Assembly: GCA_963753685.1 (NCBI GenBank)
Contig: CAVWDE010000032.1
Location: 68,317-132,316, forward strand
DNA from: DATAOG01 sp963753685
Lineage (GTDB): Bacteria; Pseudomonadota; Alphaproteobacteria; Geminicoccales; Geminicoccaceae
DNA length: 64,000 nt
Direction: 5' to 3'
A model generated the notes under the pieces. That model saw nothing but the letters and a program-made list of their open reading frames with translations. It ran no database searches and was not told where the DNA came from. The position numbers were made by a program, and so were the translations under genes. Below, piece by piece: positions 17,585 through 26,062 of this stretch. The stretch's first letter is position 1, and each line of letters starts with the position of its first letter.

Positions 17585-20233
17585 ATGCTGGACAAGACCT
17601 ACCAACCGGCCGAGGTCGAGGCCCGGCATGACCGCGAGTGGCAGACGGGCGGCCATTTCCGGCCGTCGCCCGATGCCGCGCGCCCGCCCTACTGCATCGT
17701 CATGCCGCCGCCGAACGTCACCGGCAGCCTGCACATGGGGCACGCCCTCGACAACACGATCCAGGACACGCTGATCCGCTTCTGGCGGATGCGCGGCAGG
17801 GCGGTGCTCTGGCAGCCCGGCACCGACCACGCCGGCATCGCGACCCAGATGGTGGTCGAGCGCCAGCTCGAGCGGGAAGGCCTGAGCCGCCGGCAGATCG
17901 GGCGCCAGGCCTTCGTCGAGCGGGTTTGGGCCTGGAAAGAAGAATCGGGCGGCAAGATCAGCCAGCAGCTGCACCGGCTCGGCGCCTCGGCCGACTGGTC
18001 GCGCGAGCGCTTCACGTTGGACGAGGGTCTCTCGCAGGCGGTCCGCAAGGTGTTCGTCGACCTCTACCAGGGCGGCCTGATCTACAAGGACCAGCGCCTG
18101 GTCAACTGGGATTGCCGGCTGCAGACCGCGGTCTCCGACCTCGAAGTCGAGGCGACCGAGGTCCAGGGGCACCTTTGGTACATCCGCTATCCGATCGAGG
18201 GCCTGAGCGGCCGCCACATCACGGTCGCGACCACGCGGCCCGAAACCATGCTCGGCGACACCGCGGTCGCGGTCCATCCCGAGGACCCGCGCTACCAGGA
18301 CCTGATCGGCCGCCACGCACTCCTGCCGCTCGCCGGTCGCCGCCTGCGGATCGTCGGCGACCCCTACTCCGACCCCGAGAAGGGCTCGGGCGCGGTCAAG
18401 ATCACGCCTGCCCACGACTTCAACGACTTCGAGGTCGGCCGCCGCCATGATCTCGAGATGATCAGCATCCTGGACGGCGAGGGCCGCCTCAACGACCAGG
18501 TGCCCGAACGGTACCGCGGCCTCGACCGGTTCGCGGCGCGCAGCCGGGTGGTCGAGGATCTCGAGGCAGAGGGCCTGATCGAGAAGATCGAGCCGATCCG
18601 GCATACCGTCCCCTACAGCCAGCGCTCGGAGACGCCGGTCGAGCCGATGCTGAGCGATCAGTGGTACGCCGATGCCAAGACCCTGGCCGCAGACGCGATC
18701 CGCGCGGTCGAGGACGGCCGCACCCGCTTCGTGCCGCCGCAGTGGGCCGCGACCTACTTCGAGTGGATGCGCAACATCCAGCCCTGGTGCATCTCCCGCC
18801 AGCTCTGGTGGGGCCATCAGATCCCCGCCTGGTACGGCCCGGACGGCCGGGTGTTCGTCGCCATGGACGAGGCCGGAGCAGCCGACCAGGCTCGGCACCA
18901 CTACGGTCGCGACGTCGATCTGACCCGCGACGAGGACGTCCTCGACACCTGGTTCTCGTCCGGCCTCTGGGCGTTCTCGACGCTCGGCTGGCCCGAGCCC
19001 ACGCCCGAGCTCCAGCGCTTCTATCCGACCAGCGTCCTGGTCACCGGCTTCGACATCATCTTCTTCTGGGTCGCACGGATGATGATGCTCGGCCTCAAGT
19101 TCATGGGCGATGTGCCGTTCCGCGAGGTCTACATCCACGGCCTCGTGCGCGACGAGCGCGGCCAGAAGATGAGCAAGAGCAAGGGCAACGTCATCGACCC
19201 GCTCGAGCTGATCGACAAATATGGCGCCGACGCGCTGCGCTTTGCGATCCTGGCCAGCACCACCCAGGGCCGGGACATCCGCTTCGGCGAGAGCCGGGTC
19301 GAGGGCTATCGCAACTTCGGCACCAAGCTCTGGAACGCCGCCCGCTTCTGCGAGCTCAATCGCTGCGACCTCGAGCCGGGCTTCGATCCGCGGGCCTGCC
19401 GCCAGACCGTCAACCGCTGGGTCCTGAGCAAGCTCGCCCAGGCCGCCGAACGGACTGAGGCTGCCATCGAGAGCTACCGCTTCAACGATGCCGCGAGCGC
19501 CCTCTACGCCTTCACCTGGAACGAGTTCTGCGACTGGTATCTCGAGCTCGCGAAACCGCTGTTCGCGGGCGGGGATGCCGGTGCCCAAACGGAGACCCGG
19601 GCGACCGCGGGCTTCGTCCTGGCGCAGCTCCTGCACCTCTTGCATCCGCTGACGCCGTTCGTCACGGAGGAGCTCTGGGAACGGCGCTACGGCGCCCCCG
19701 GCGGGCCCTTGATCGCGGCCGCCTGGCCGGAGCTCGGCCCCGGGCTGATCGATCCGGACGCGGAGGCCGAGCTCGACTGGCTGATCCGCGTGGTCACGAG
19801 CCTGCGCGCCGCGCGCAACGAGCTCGACGTGCCGGCCGCCGCCAAGCTCGCCCTGCAGGTCCGGGACGCAAGCCTGACGACCAGCGCCCGGATCGAGGAG
19901 CACAAGGACGCGCTCATGCGCCTGGCCCGGCTGGCGCGGATCGAGGCGAGCCAGGGGGCGGCCGTGCGCGGCTCGCTCCAGGTCGTGGTCGACGAGGCGA
20001 CCTTCATCCTGCCGCTCGCCGGCGTGATCGATCTCGAGCAGGAGCGCCACCGCCTGGCCCGGGAGCTGACCAGGGCCGAGCTCGAGCTCGAGCGCTTCGA
20101 TCAGAAGCTCGCCAACCCCAAGTTCCTCGACCGCGCGCCCGCCGAGGTGGTCGAGGAGCAGCGCTCGCGGCGCGCCGAGGCCGAGCAGACGCGCGCCAAG
20201 CTGCAGGCGGCGCTCGCCCGGATCGCCTCTTAG
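17585..20233 (+). CDS. valS: Valine--tRNA ligase
   Basis: An 882-aa class I synthetase charging tRNA-Val. The HIGH-type motif is HMGH (50-53) in PPPNVTGSLHMGHALDNT; the second signature KMSKSKGN starts at residue 528. The connective editing domain includes TTRPETMLGDTAVAVHP. The C-terminal coiled-coil arm (residues 815-880, EQERHRLARELTRAELELER) is typical of ValS. The ATG at 17585 aligns with the family N-terminus MLDKTYQPAEVEA; the GTG at 17567 is upstream and less likely. Confidence 0.97.
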   Translation: MLDKTYQPAEVEARHDREWQTGGHFRPSPDAARPPYCIVMPPPNVTGSLHMGHALDNTIQDTLIRFWRMRGRAVLWQPGTDHAGIATQMVVERQLEREGLSRRQIGRQAFVERVWAWKEESGGKISQQLHRLGASADWSRERFTLDEGLSQAVRKVFVDLYQGGLIYKDQRLVNWDCRLQTAVSDLEVEATEVQGHLWYIRYPIEGLSGRHITVATTRPETMLGDTAVAVHPEDPRYQDLIGRHALLPLAGRRLRIVGDPYSDPEKGSGAVKITPAHDFNDFEVGRRHDLEMISILDGEGRLNDQVPERYRGLDRFAARSRVVEDLEAEGLIEKIEPIRHTVPYSQRSETPVEPMLSDQWYADAKTLAADAIRAVEDGRTRFVPPQWAATYFEWMRNIQPWCISRQLWWGHQIPAWYGPDGRVFVAMDEAGAADQARHHYGRDVDLTRDEDVLDTWFSSGLWAFSTLGWPEPTPELQRFYPTSVLVTGFDIIFFWVARMMMLGLKFMGDVPFREVYIHGLVRDERGQKMSKSKGNVIDPLELIDKYGADALRFAILASTTQGRDIRFGESRVEGYRNFGTKLWNAARFCELNRCDLEPGFDPRACRQTVNRWVLSKLAQAAERTEAAIESYRFNDAASALYAFTWNEFCDWYLELAKPLFAGGDAGAQTETRATAGFVLAQLLHLLHPLTPFVTEELWERRYGAPGGPLIAAAWPELGPGLIDPDAEAELDWLIRVVTSLRAARNELDVPAAAKLALQVRDASLTTSARIEEHKDALMRLARLARIEASQGAAVRGSLQVVVDEATFILPLAGVIDLEQERHRLARELTRAELELERFDQKLANPKFLDRAPAEVVEEQRSRRAEAEQTRAKLQAALARIAS

Positions 20234-20247
20234 CCCTGGAGACCCCG

Positions 20248-21627
20248 ATGCTGCCCTGTTTCGTCGCGCCCGGCGAGGCCCTGGCACGGCCGGTCGCCGT
20301 CCTGCCGGCGGCGCGCTACGCGAGCTGGCTCTCCGGGCAGCCGGGCGCTGTGCAAGCCTGGCTGCAGGCGACCGGCTTCGAGCCCAAGCCCGCGGCCACA
20401 GCACTCCTGCCGGCGCCGGCTGGCGGGCTCGCGGGCGCGCTCCTGATCGCGAGCGAGCCAGCCGAGCCCTGGGATTTCGCAGCCTTGCGGGCGCGCCTGC
20501 CGGCCGGCGACTGGCGCCTCGACTGGGCGGGCTCGCCTGCGGAAGTCGGCAAGGCCGCACTCGGCTTCGCGCTCGCCAGCTACCGCTTCGAGCGCTATCG
20601 CCAGCGTGACGCGAAGCCGGTCCGGCTGGCGCTCGAGGACGACCCCGAGCTCAGGAGCAGCGGAGCGATCGCCGAGGCGGTCTGGCTGGCGCGCGATCTG
20701 ATCAACACGCCCGCCTCCGACCTCGGCCCGGCCGAGCTGGCCGAGGCGGCAGGCGCGGTCGCGGCCCGCTTCGGCGCCGCCTTCCGCACGGTCGAGGGCG
20801 ATGCCCTGCTGGCCGAGAATTTCCCGGCGATCCACGCGGTCGGGCGGGCGAGCCCGCGCGCACCGCGGCTGGTCGAGCTGGTCTGGGGCGAGCCCGACGC
20901 GCCGAAATTGACCCTGGTTGGCAAGGGCGTCTGCTTCGACACCGGCGGCCTCGACCTCAAGACCTCGCAGAGCATGCTGCTGATGAAGAAGGACATGGGC
21001 GGCGCTGCGGTCACGCTCGGGCTCGCGCAGGCGGTCATGGCGCTGGCCGTGCCGGTCCGCCTCAAGCTCCTGATCGGGGCGGTCGAGAACAGCGTCTCCG
21101 GCAGCGCCTTTCGTCCCGGCGACGTCCTCCAGACCCGCAAGGGCCTGACGGTCGAGATCGGCAACACCGACGCCGAGGGTCGGCTCGTGCTGGCCGACCT
21201 TTTGGCCGAGGGCGACCTTGAGGGCCCCGCGTTGATGATCGACTGCGCGACCCTCACCGGTGCCGCCCGGGTGGCGCTCGGACCCGACCTGCCGGCGCTG
21301 TTCACGCCCGATGACGAGCTCGCCGCCGACCTGCTCACGGCCGGCCGGGCGGCCTTCGATCCGCTCTGGCAACTGCCGCTGCATGCGCCCTATCGCGAGA
21401 TGCTGGAGAGCGGGGTCGCCGACCTCAACAACGCCCCCTCCGGGGGTCTCGCCGGCGCGATCACGGCGGCGCTGTTCCTCAAGGAATTCGTGACCGGGAC
21501 CAAGGCTTGGGCGCATCTCGACATCTTCGCCTGGAACCAGAAGGACCAGCCGGGCCGGCCCAAGGGCGGCGAGGCGACCGCGCTGCGCGCGCTGCTCGCC
21601 CTGATCCTCGCCCGCTTTGCGGCCTGA
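20248..21627 (+). CDS. M17 family leucyl aminopeptidase
   Basis: A 459-aa cytosolic metallo-aminopeptidase removing N-terminal residues from peptides. The family signature NTDAEGRLVLADLL starts at residue 306. The metal and Lys ligands lie in GVCFDTGGLDLKTS and MKKDMGGAAVTLG, and the C-terminus has AHLDIFAWN. The N-terminal domain is shorter than in E. coli PepA, matching the alphaproteobacterial PepB-like group. It starts 14 bp after valS and is probably co-transcribed. Confidence 0.92.
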   Translation: MLPCFVAPGEALARPVAVLPAARYASWLSGQPGAVQAWLQATGFEPKPAATALLPAPAGGLAGALLIASEPAEPWDFAALRARLPAGDWRLDWAGSPAEVGKAALGFALASYRFERYRQRDAKPVRLALEDDPELRSSGAIAEAVWLARDLINTPASDLGPAELAEAAGAVAARFGAAFRTVEGDALLAENFPAIHAVGRASPRAPRLVELVWGEPDAPKLTLVGKGVCFDTGGLDLKTSQSMLLMKKDMGGAAVTLGLAQAVMALAVPVRLKLLIGAVENSVSGSAFRPGDVLQTRKGLTVEIGNTDAEGRLVLADLLAEGDLEGPALMIDCATLTGAARVALGPDLPALFTPDDELAADLLTAGRAAFDPLWQLPLHAPYREMLESGVADLNNAPSGGLAGAITAALFLKEFVTGTKAWAHLDIFAWNQKDQPGRPKGGEATALRALLALILARFAA

Positions 21628-21669
21628 GCTACCCCCTGCCCCATCCCGCGCTTCGCCGGAGCCCCGCCC

Positions 21670-22104
21670 ATGGACCGCGATCCCCCGCCCGCGCGCGCCG
21701 ACTACCCCGTGCTCTGCGAGATCCCGAGCCGCTGGCTCGACAACGACATCTACGGCCACATCAACAACGTCAACTACTACAGCTTCTTCGACACCGCGAT
21801 CGCCCACTATCTGATCCGCGAAGGCGGCCTCGACCCCTGGCGGGCCGAGGTGATCGGCTATTGCGTCGAGAGCGGCTGCCGGTTCCACCAAGGCGCCCGC
21901 TTCCCCGACCGGATCACCGCGGGCCTCAGGGTCACCAAGCTCGGCCGCTCCAGCGTCCGCTACGCGATCGGCATCTTTCGCAACGACGACGACGTGGCTG
22001 CAGCCGAGGGCCACTTCGTGCATGTCTTCGTCGAGCGCGCGAGCGAGCGGCCGGCGCCAATCCCCGGACCCATCCGGGACGCGCTCGCAGCACCTGCTCG
22101 ATGA
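21670..22104 (+). CDS. Acyl-CoA thioesterase, hotdog fold (4HBT)
   Basis: A 144-aa single hotdog domain. RWLDNDIYGHINNVNYYSFF contains the DxxGHxNN(V)xY motif in which the Asp is the catalytic residue of 4-hydroxybenzoyl-CoA thioesterase-like enzymes. The central helix and the strand CVESGCRFHQGARFPD follow. The substrate is unknown; the small length and motif fit YbgC/FadM-type thioesterases. It lies 42 bp after the M17 peptidase in the valS operon. Confidence 0.88.
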   Translation: MDRDPPPARADYPVLCEIPSRWLDNDIYGHINNVNYYSFFDTAIAHYLIREGGLDPWRAEVIGYCVESGCRFHQGARFPDRITAGLRVTKLGRSSVRYAIGIFRNDDDVAAAEGHFVHVFVERASERPAPIPGPIRDALAAPAR

Positions 22105-22219
22105 GGCCGATTGATCGCCCCTCTCCAGCAGGGTCAGCTTGCGCGTCCGTCCGGCTGGGGACTAAGATTGCTCGCTCTGACAATCTGTTGCGTCGGATGG
22201 CGAAGACCGAGGAGAAACG

Positions 22220-22705
22220 GTGAACGGGCAGCGGGCGAGGCTTCGGATCAATCTCTCTCAACGCGAGTTCGAGGTCGAGGGCAGCGAGGCCTTCGTCAAG
22301 GCCTATGTCGAACGGTTCAATGCCTGGATCGGGCGCTTCGATCAGGCCGCCGAGCCGGCGCCGCCGGCCAGCCCCCCGGAGGTGCGTGTCGAGCCGGCCC
22401 CGATCGAGGTCGGCGCGTTGACCTTCGGCGAACTCCTGCATCGCCTGCCGCGCGCCGCGAGCGACGTCGACCGGGTGCTGGTGGCGGGCTGGTTCGGCCA
22501 CATGCGGAGCGCCGACAAGTCGTTCAGCACCGGCGAGGCGAACGCGCTCCTGACCGAGCAGGGGGTCAAGGTCGGCAACCCCTCGCAATCGGTGCGGCAG
22601 AACCTGAGCGCCAAGCGCGTGTTCAAGCATCAGGGGCGCTATCGGGTGTCCCAGACCGGGCTCGACTACCTGAGCCAGCTGCTCGGCGCCGAGCTGCCGG
22701 GCTGA
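22220..22705 (+). CDS. Hypothetical protein with possible winged-helix C-terminus
   Basis: I do not recognise a named family. The 161-aa protein starts at GTG 22220. The N-terminal block INLSQREFEVEGSEAFVKAY resembles short beta-rich modules that precede DNA- or effector-linked domains in uncharacterised proteins. A proline-rich linker (residues 46-60) follows. The second half (GELLHRLPRAASDVDRVLVA, then STGEANALLTEQGVKVGNPS, then KRVFKHQGRYRVSQTGLDYL) has the helix-helix-wing layout of a winged-helix domain. It ends 2 bp before the pcm start, so it is probably co-expressed with pcm. Confidence 0.6.
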   Translation: MNGQRARLRINLSQREFEVEGSEAFVKAYVERFNAWIGRFDQAAEPAPPASPPEVRVEPAPIEVGALTFGELLHRLPRAASDVDRVLVAGWFGHMRSADKSFSTGEANALLTEQGVKVGNPSQSVRQNLSAKRVFKHQGRYRVSQTGLDYLSQLLGAELPG

Positions 22706-22707
22706 CC

Positions 22708-23421
22708 ATGGCCGAGACCCCGGACGCGCCCGACGCGCCGGATGCGATGCTGGCCGAACGCCGGGCGCTGATCGAGACGATCGCGCGCGAGGTCGCGTGG
22801 TACGGGGTCGGCGACGGTAGCCGGGAGCTCGATCCGCGGGTGCTCGACGCGCTGGTGCGGGTGCCGCGGGAGCGCTTCGTGCCGCCGGACTTGAGGGACC
22901 GGGCTTACGACAACCGGCCGCTGCCGATCGGCCACGAGCAGACCATCTCGCAGCCCCTGATCGTGGCCGTGATGACCCAGGTCCTGCACCTGCCGCCGGA
23001 CGCCCGCGTGCTCGAGGTCGGCACCGGCTCGGGCTACCAGTGCGCGGTCCTGGCCGAGCTGGCCGCCGAGGTCGTGACCATCGAGGTGATCGAGGCGCTC
23101 GCCGCGGACGCCCGGACGCGGCTTCAGGACCTGGGCTACCGCAACATCGAGTTCCACGTCGGCGACGGCGCGGCCGGCTGGCCGGACCGGGCACCCTACG
23201 ATGCGATCCTGGTGACCGCGGCGGCGCGCTCGCTGCCGCCCGCCCTGCCCGAGCAGCTGAAGCCGGGCGGCCGTCTGGTGATCCCGATCGGGCGCAGCTC
23301 GTTCAACCAGGACCTGGTCCTGGTCGAGAAGGATGCCGCCGGTCAGATCCACAGGCGAACCCTGTTTCCGGTCGCGTTCGTGCCCTTGCGCAGCCCGCCG
23401 CCAGCGGCGCCGCGAACCTGA
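22708..23421 (+). CDS. pcm: Protein-L-isoaspartate O-methyltransferase
   Basis: A 237-aa SAM-dependent methyltransferase that repairs isoaspartyl residues in damaged proteins. Motif I EVGTGSGYQ (103-111), the pre-motif IGHEQTISQP (74-83) and ILVTAAA after it are diagnostic of PCMT, as are VPRERFVPPDLRDRAY near the N-terminus and PVAFVPL near the C-terminus. The start at ATG 22708 follows the hypothetical gene immediately. This is the intact canonical copy; a diverged PCMT-like protein lies at 28682-29335. Confidence 0.95.
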   Translation: MAETPDAPDAPDAMLAERRALIETIAREVAWYGVGDGSRELDPRVLDALVRVPRERFVPPDLRDRAYDNRPLPIGHEQTISQPLIVAVMTQVLHLPPDARVLEVGTGSGYQCAVLAELAAEVVTIEVIEALAADARTRLQDLGYRNIEFHVGDGAAGWPDRAPYDAILVTAAARSLPPALPEQLKPGGRLVIPIGRSSFNQDLVLVEKDAAGQIHRRTLFPVAFVPLRSPPPAAPRT

Positions 23422-23492
23422 GTGAGCCGGCGCTTGATCGGAGCGCCGGGGCCGCCTATCATCAGGTCATGGTGAGGACGATCCACCTTCGC

Positions 23493-23559
23493 CGGCAGGG
23501 CAGCCGAATTAGCCACCCGACCTCGCAAAGAGGTCGGGACGCTGCGATTCGCCCTGTCG
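23493..23559 (+). ncRNA. Candidate structured RNA leader before the ACT protein
   Basis: Three nested helices can be drawn. An outer 8-bp stem pairs CGGCAGGG (23493-23500) with CCCTGTCG (23552-23559). A 4-bp CAGC/GCTG stem (23501-23504 with 23541-23544) follows. A terminal 9-bp hairpin CCCGACCTC-GCAAA-GAGGTCGGG spans 23516-23538. The element ends 24 nt before the ATG of the ACT gene, with GAAGGA as the ribosome binding site after it. I do not recognise it as a named riboswitch. Confidence 0.4.
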
Positions 23560-23583
23560 TTGCCCGCGAGAAGGATCGTTCCC

Positions 23584-23925
23584 ATGTCCTGCGCAAGCCC
23601 GCAACGGGTTGACTGCTTTTCCGTCTTTGCCGCCGCCGATCCCTCGGCTCTGCCGCGTGTTCTCGAGGTGTTCAGCCTGTTCGGCGTGATCCCCGAGCGC
23701 TGCCACGGCGTCTTGCTCGACGCCGATCCGGACCAGCTCGTGATCGACCTCCAGGTTGCCGGGCTGCCGCCCGGCCGGGCCGAGCAGCTGGTCCGCCGTC
23801 TTGACCGGGTGATCATCGTGACCCAGGTGTTGCATTCAGAAAAGCTCCGGGCCGGGCAGCTCCGGGCGGAGCCGGTTCGGGCGGAGACATGCCAGGCGGT
23901 GCCGCGCCCGGCCGTGGCCGCGTAG
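23584..23925 (+). CDS. ACT-domain-like protein (IlvN-like small regulatory protein)
   Basis: A 113-aa protein. VDCFSVFAAADPSALPRVLE is an ACT-domain first strand/helix, and DQLVIDLQVAGLPPGRAEQL with RRLDRVIIVTQVL complete a single beta-alpha-beta-beta-alpha-beta ACT fold like that in acetolactate synthase small subunits. ACT domains bind amino acids and regulate partner enzymes. No partner is adjacent, so the ligand and target are unknown. The ATG at 23584 is preceded by GAAGGA. A basic tail (from about residue 82, beginning LRAGQLRAEPVRAE) is not part of the ACT fold. The leader contains a strong secondary structure. Confidence 0.7.
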   Translation: MSCASPQRVDCFSVFAAADPSALPRVLEVFSLFGVIPERCHGVLLDADPDQLVIDLQVAGLPPGRAEQLVRRLDRVIIVTQVLHSEKLRAGQLRAEPVRAETCQAVPRPAVAA

Positions 23926-23994
23926 GCGGGTATGGCGGATGACGCGTGGCCGGCTTGCGGGCGGTGGCCTGGCATCGGTAGGATGACGCGCACC

Positions 23995-24594
23995 ATGTCC
24001 TGGCCACGCATCGTTCTGGCGCTCGCGGGCCTGATCGCGCTCACTGCGCCGGCCAGCGCCGCCGCCGATGATCCCTGCGGGCGCCTGTTCGTGCCCGACG
24101 GCTATCGGCTCACCTGCACCCATCCGGGCGGCCCGGCGCAGGCCGACTGGCAGCTCACGGTCCAGCCGGCCGAAGGCGCGTTCGCACCGCTCAGCGAGCT
24201 CAGCATCCAGCGGGTCGCGGAGCCGGTCGACGATCCGGCGAAGTGGCTGCGTGCCCAGCTCACGGTCGACATGTCGCGCTTCGATGCCGCGCTCGACGAT
24301 CTGCTGCACAGCGCCGACAGTCCGGTCGCCGACACCCCGATCGTCGGCCAGCTGGAGAGCTGGCGTGGCCTCTTGCATTCGGTCGCGGGCTGGCCGCTCA
24401 CCGGCTGCGGCGCGCCCGAGAGCCGGGCCGGCGGCGCGGGCTGGGGGATGAACTGCGAGTGGCAGCTCGGGCCGTTCCGGCAATATCTCGACCTGCGCCT
24501 GATCAATCGGGACGGGGCGCGCTACGCGGTCCAGATCCGGGCGATGAACGAGCACCGGCTGCACAATCTGGTCGCGATCGCCAACTCGTTCTAA
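23995..24594 (+). CDS. Exported protein of unknown function
   Basis: A 199-aa protein with a clear Sec signal peptide (SWPRIVLALAGLIALTAPASA, cleavage near residue 22). The mature part is acidic/aromatic with four Cys (DPCGRLF, LTCTHPGG, TGCGAPES, MNCEW) that could form two disulphides in the periplasm. No family recognised. The ATG at 23995 has GGTAGGA at about 8 nt; ATG 23983 is an alternative that adds four residues. Confidence 0.65.
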   Translation: MSWPRIVLALAGLIALTAPASAAADDPCGRLFVPDGYRLTCTHPGGPAQADWQLTVQPAEGAFAPLSELSIQRVAEPVDDPAKWLRAQLTVDMSRFDAALDDLLHSADSPVADTPIVGQLESWRGLLHSVAGWPLTGCGAPESRAGGAGWGMNCEWQLGPFRQYLDLRLINRDGARYAVQIRAMNEHRLHNLVAIANSF

Positions 24595-24631
24595 GCTCAC
24601 GCCGCCGGGTTGGATCTCCAGGAGACTGCCG

Positions 24632-25849
24632 ATGTCGTCGTCGCAGGCGCTACGTGCCGAAACCGCCATGCCGGCCCCGCCGGCGTTCCTGTGGGACGAT
24701 CCGTTCCGGTTCGAGGACCAGCTGTCCGAGGACGAGCGCCTGATCCAGGCGACCGCGCGCGCCTATGCCCAGGATCAGCTGATGCCGCGCATCCGGGCGG
24801 CCAATCGTGAGGAGCTGATCGAGCGCGCCATCCTCACCGAGATGGGCGAGCTCGGCCTGCTCGGCGCCACCATCCAGGGCTATGGCTGCGCCGGCATCAA
24901 CCCGACCAGCTACGGCCTGATCGCGCGCGAGATCGAGCGGGTCGATTCCGCCTACCGCTCGATGTTCAGCGTCCAGTCGTCGCTGGTCATGGCGCCGATC
25001 GACGAGTTCGGCTCAAAGGAGCAGCGCGAGACCTTCCTGCCGCCGCTCGCGCGGGGCGAGATCGTCGGCTGCTTCGGCCTGACCGAGCCCGATCACGGCT
25101 CCGACCCGGGCTCGATGACCACCCGGGCGCGCCGCAGCGCCGGCGGCTGGCGCCTGAGCGGCGCCAAGACCTGGATCACCAACGCCCCGATCGCAGATCT
25201 CTTCCTGGTCTGGGCGAAGGACGAGGACGGCGTGATCCGGGGCTTCCTGATCGAGCGCGGCGCCGAGGGCCTGGCGACCCCCAAGATCGAAGGCAAGTTC
25301 GCGCTGCGCGCCTCGCCGACCGGTCAGATCCTGATGGCCGACGTGCCGGTGCCGGAAGAGCGCGTGCTGCCGGGCGTGCGCGGCCTCAAGGGACCGTTCA
25401 GCTGCCTCACCAAAGCGCGCTTCGGGATCGCGTTCGGGGCGCTCGGCGCCGCCGAGTTCTGCTGGCACGCCGCCCGTCAGTACGTGCTCGACCGCAAGCA
25501 GTTCGGCCGGCCGCTGGCCGCCAATCAGCTGATCCAGAAGAAGCTCGCCGACATGCAGACCGAGATCGCGCTCGGGCTGCAGGCGGCGCTCCGGGTCGGC
25601 CGCCTGCTCGATGAGGGCCGGGCGACGCCCGAGATGATCTCGCTGATCAAGCGCAACAGCTGCGGCAAGGCGCTCGACATCGCGCGCGCCGCCCGCGACA
25701 TGCACGGCGGTAACGGCATCGCGGACGAGTATCACGTGATCCGCCACGTGATGAACCTCGAGGCGGTCAACACCTACGAGGGCACCCACGACATCCACGC
25801 CCTGATCCTCGGGCGCGCCCAGACCGGAATTCAGGCGTTCACGAGCTGA
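24632..25849 (+). CDS. gcdH: Acyl-CoA dehydrogenase, glutaryl-CoA dehydrogenase type
   Basis: A 405-aa FAD enzyme oxidising and decarboxylating glutaryl-CoA to crotonyl-CoA in lysine/tryptophan catabolism. FGLTEPDHGSDPGSM and KTWITNAPIADLFLVWAK are the flavin-binding middle-domain signatures. NTYEGTHDIHALILGRA near the C-terminus carries the catalytic Glu (about 383). GcdH-specific features include SVQSSLVMAPI and the absence of the medium-chain dehydrogenase insertion. FAD reduction would feed ETF. No CoA-transferase or other lysine-degradation gene is adjacent. Confidence 0.92.
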   Translation: MSSSQALRAETAMPAPPAFLWDDPFRFEDQLSEDERLIQATARAYAQDQLMPRIRAANREELIERAILTEMGELGLLGATIQGYGCAGINPTSYGLIAREIERVDSAYRSMFSVQSSLVMAPIDEFGSKEQRETFLPPLARGEIVGCFGLTEPDHGSDPGSMTTRARRSAGGWRLSGAKTWITNAPIADLFLVWAKDEDGVIRGFLIERGAEGLATPKIEGKFALRASPTGQILMADVPVPEERVLPGVRGLKGPFSCLTKARFGIAFGALGAAEFCWHAARQYVLDRKQFGRPLAANQLIQKKLADMQTEIALGLQAALRVGRLLDEGRATPEMISLIKRNSCGKALDIARAARDMHGGNGIADEYHVIRHVMNLEAVNTYEGTHDIHALILGRAQTGIQAFTS

Positions 25850-26062
25850 AGCGGGCACGCCCAAGGAACGATCGGCCCGGGGCGGACCCGGCAACCGACG
25901 CCAGCCTGACCTCGCCCTTCGGCGGTCCACGCTGAAATTCAGCCGGCGCCCGCCACGCCGGAAGCCGCCAGCGCCCCGAGCCGCGCGTTCGAGCGACCCG
26001 GCGCGAGATCCCGGACCAGCCGGGACGGCCCGACCCTGGCGGCAGGCGGCCCTGCCGGCGCG

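Noticed and set aside
17516..20560. A 1014-codon open frame antisense to valS, and similar long frames antisense to ppdK and glyS
   Set aside because: They mirror high-GC third-position bias of the real genes on the other strand and have no family motifs; compositional shadows only.
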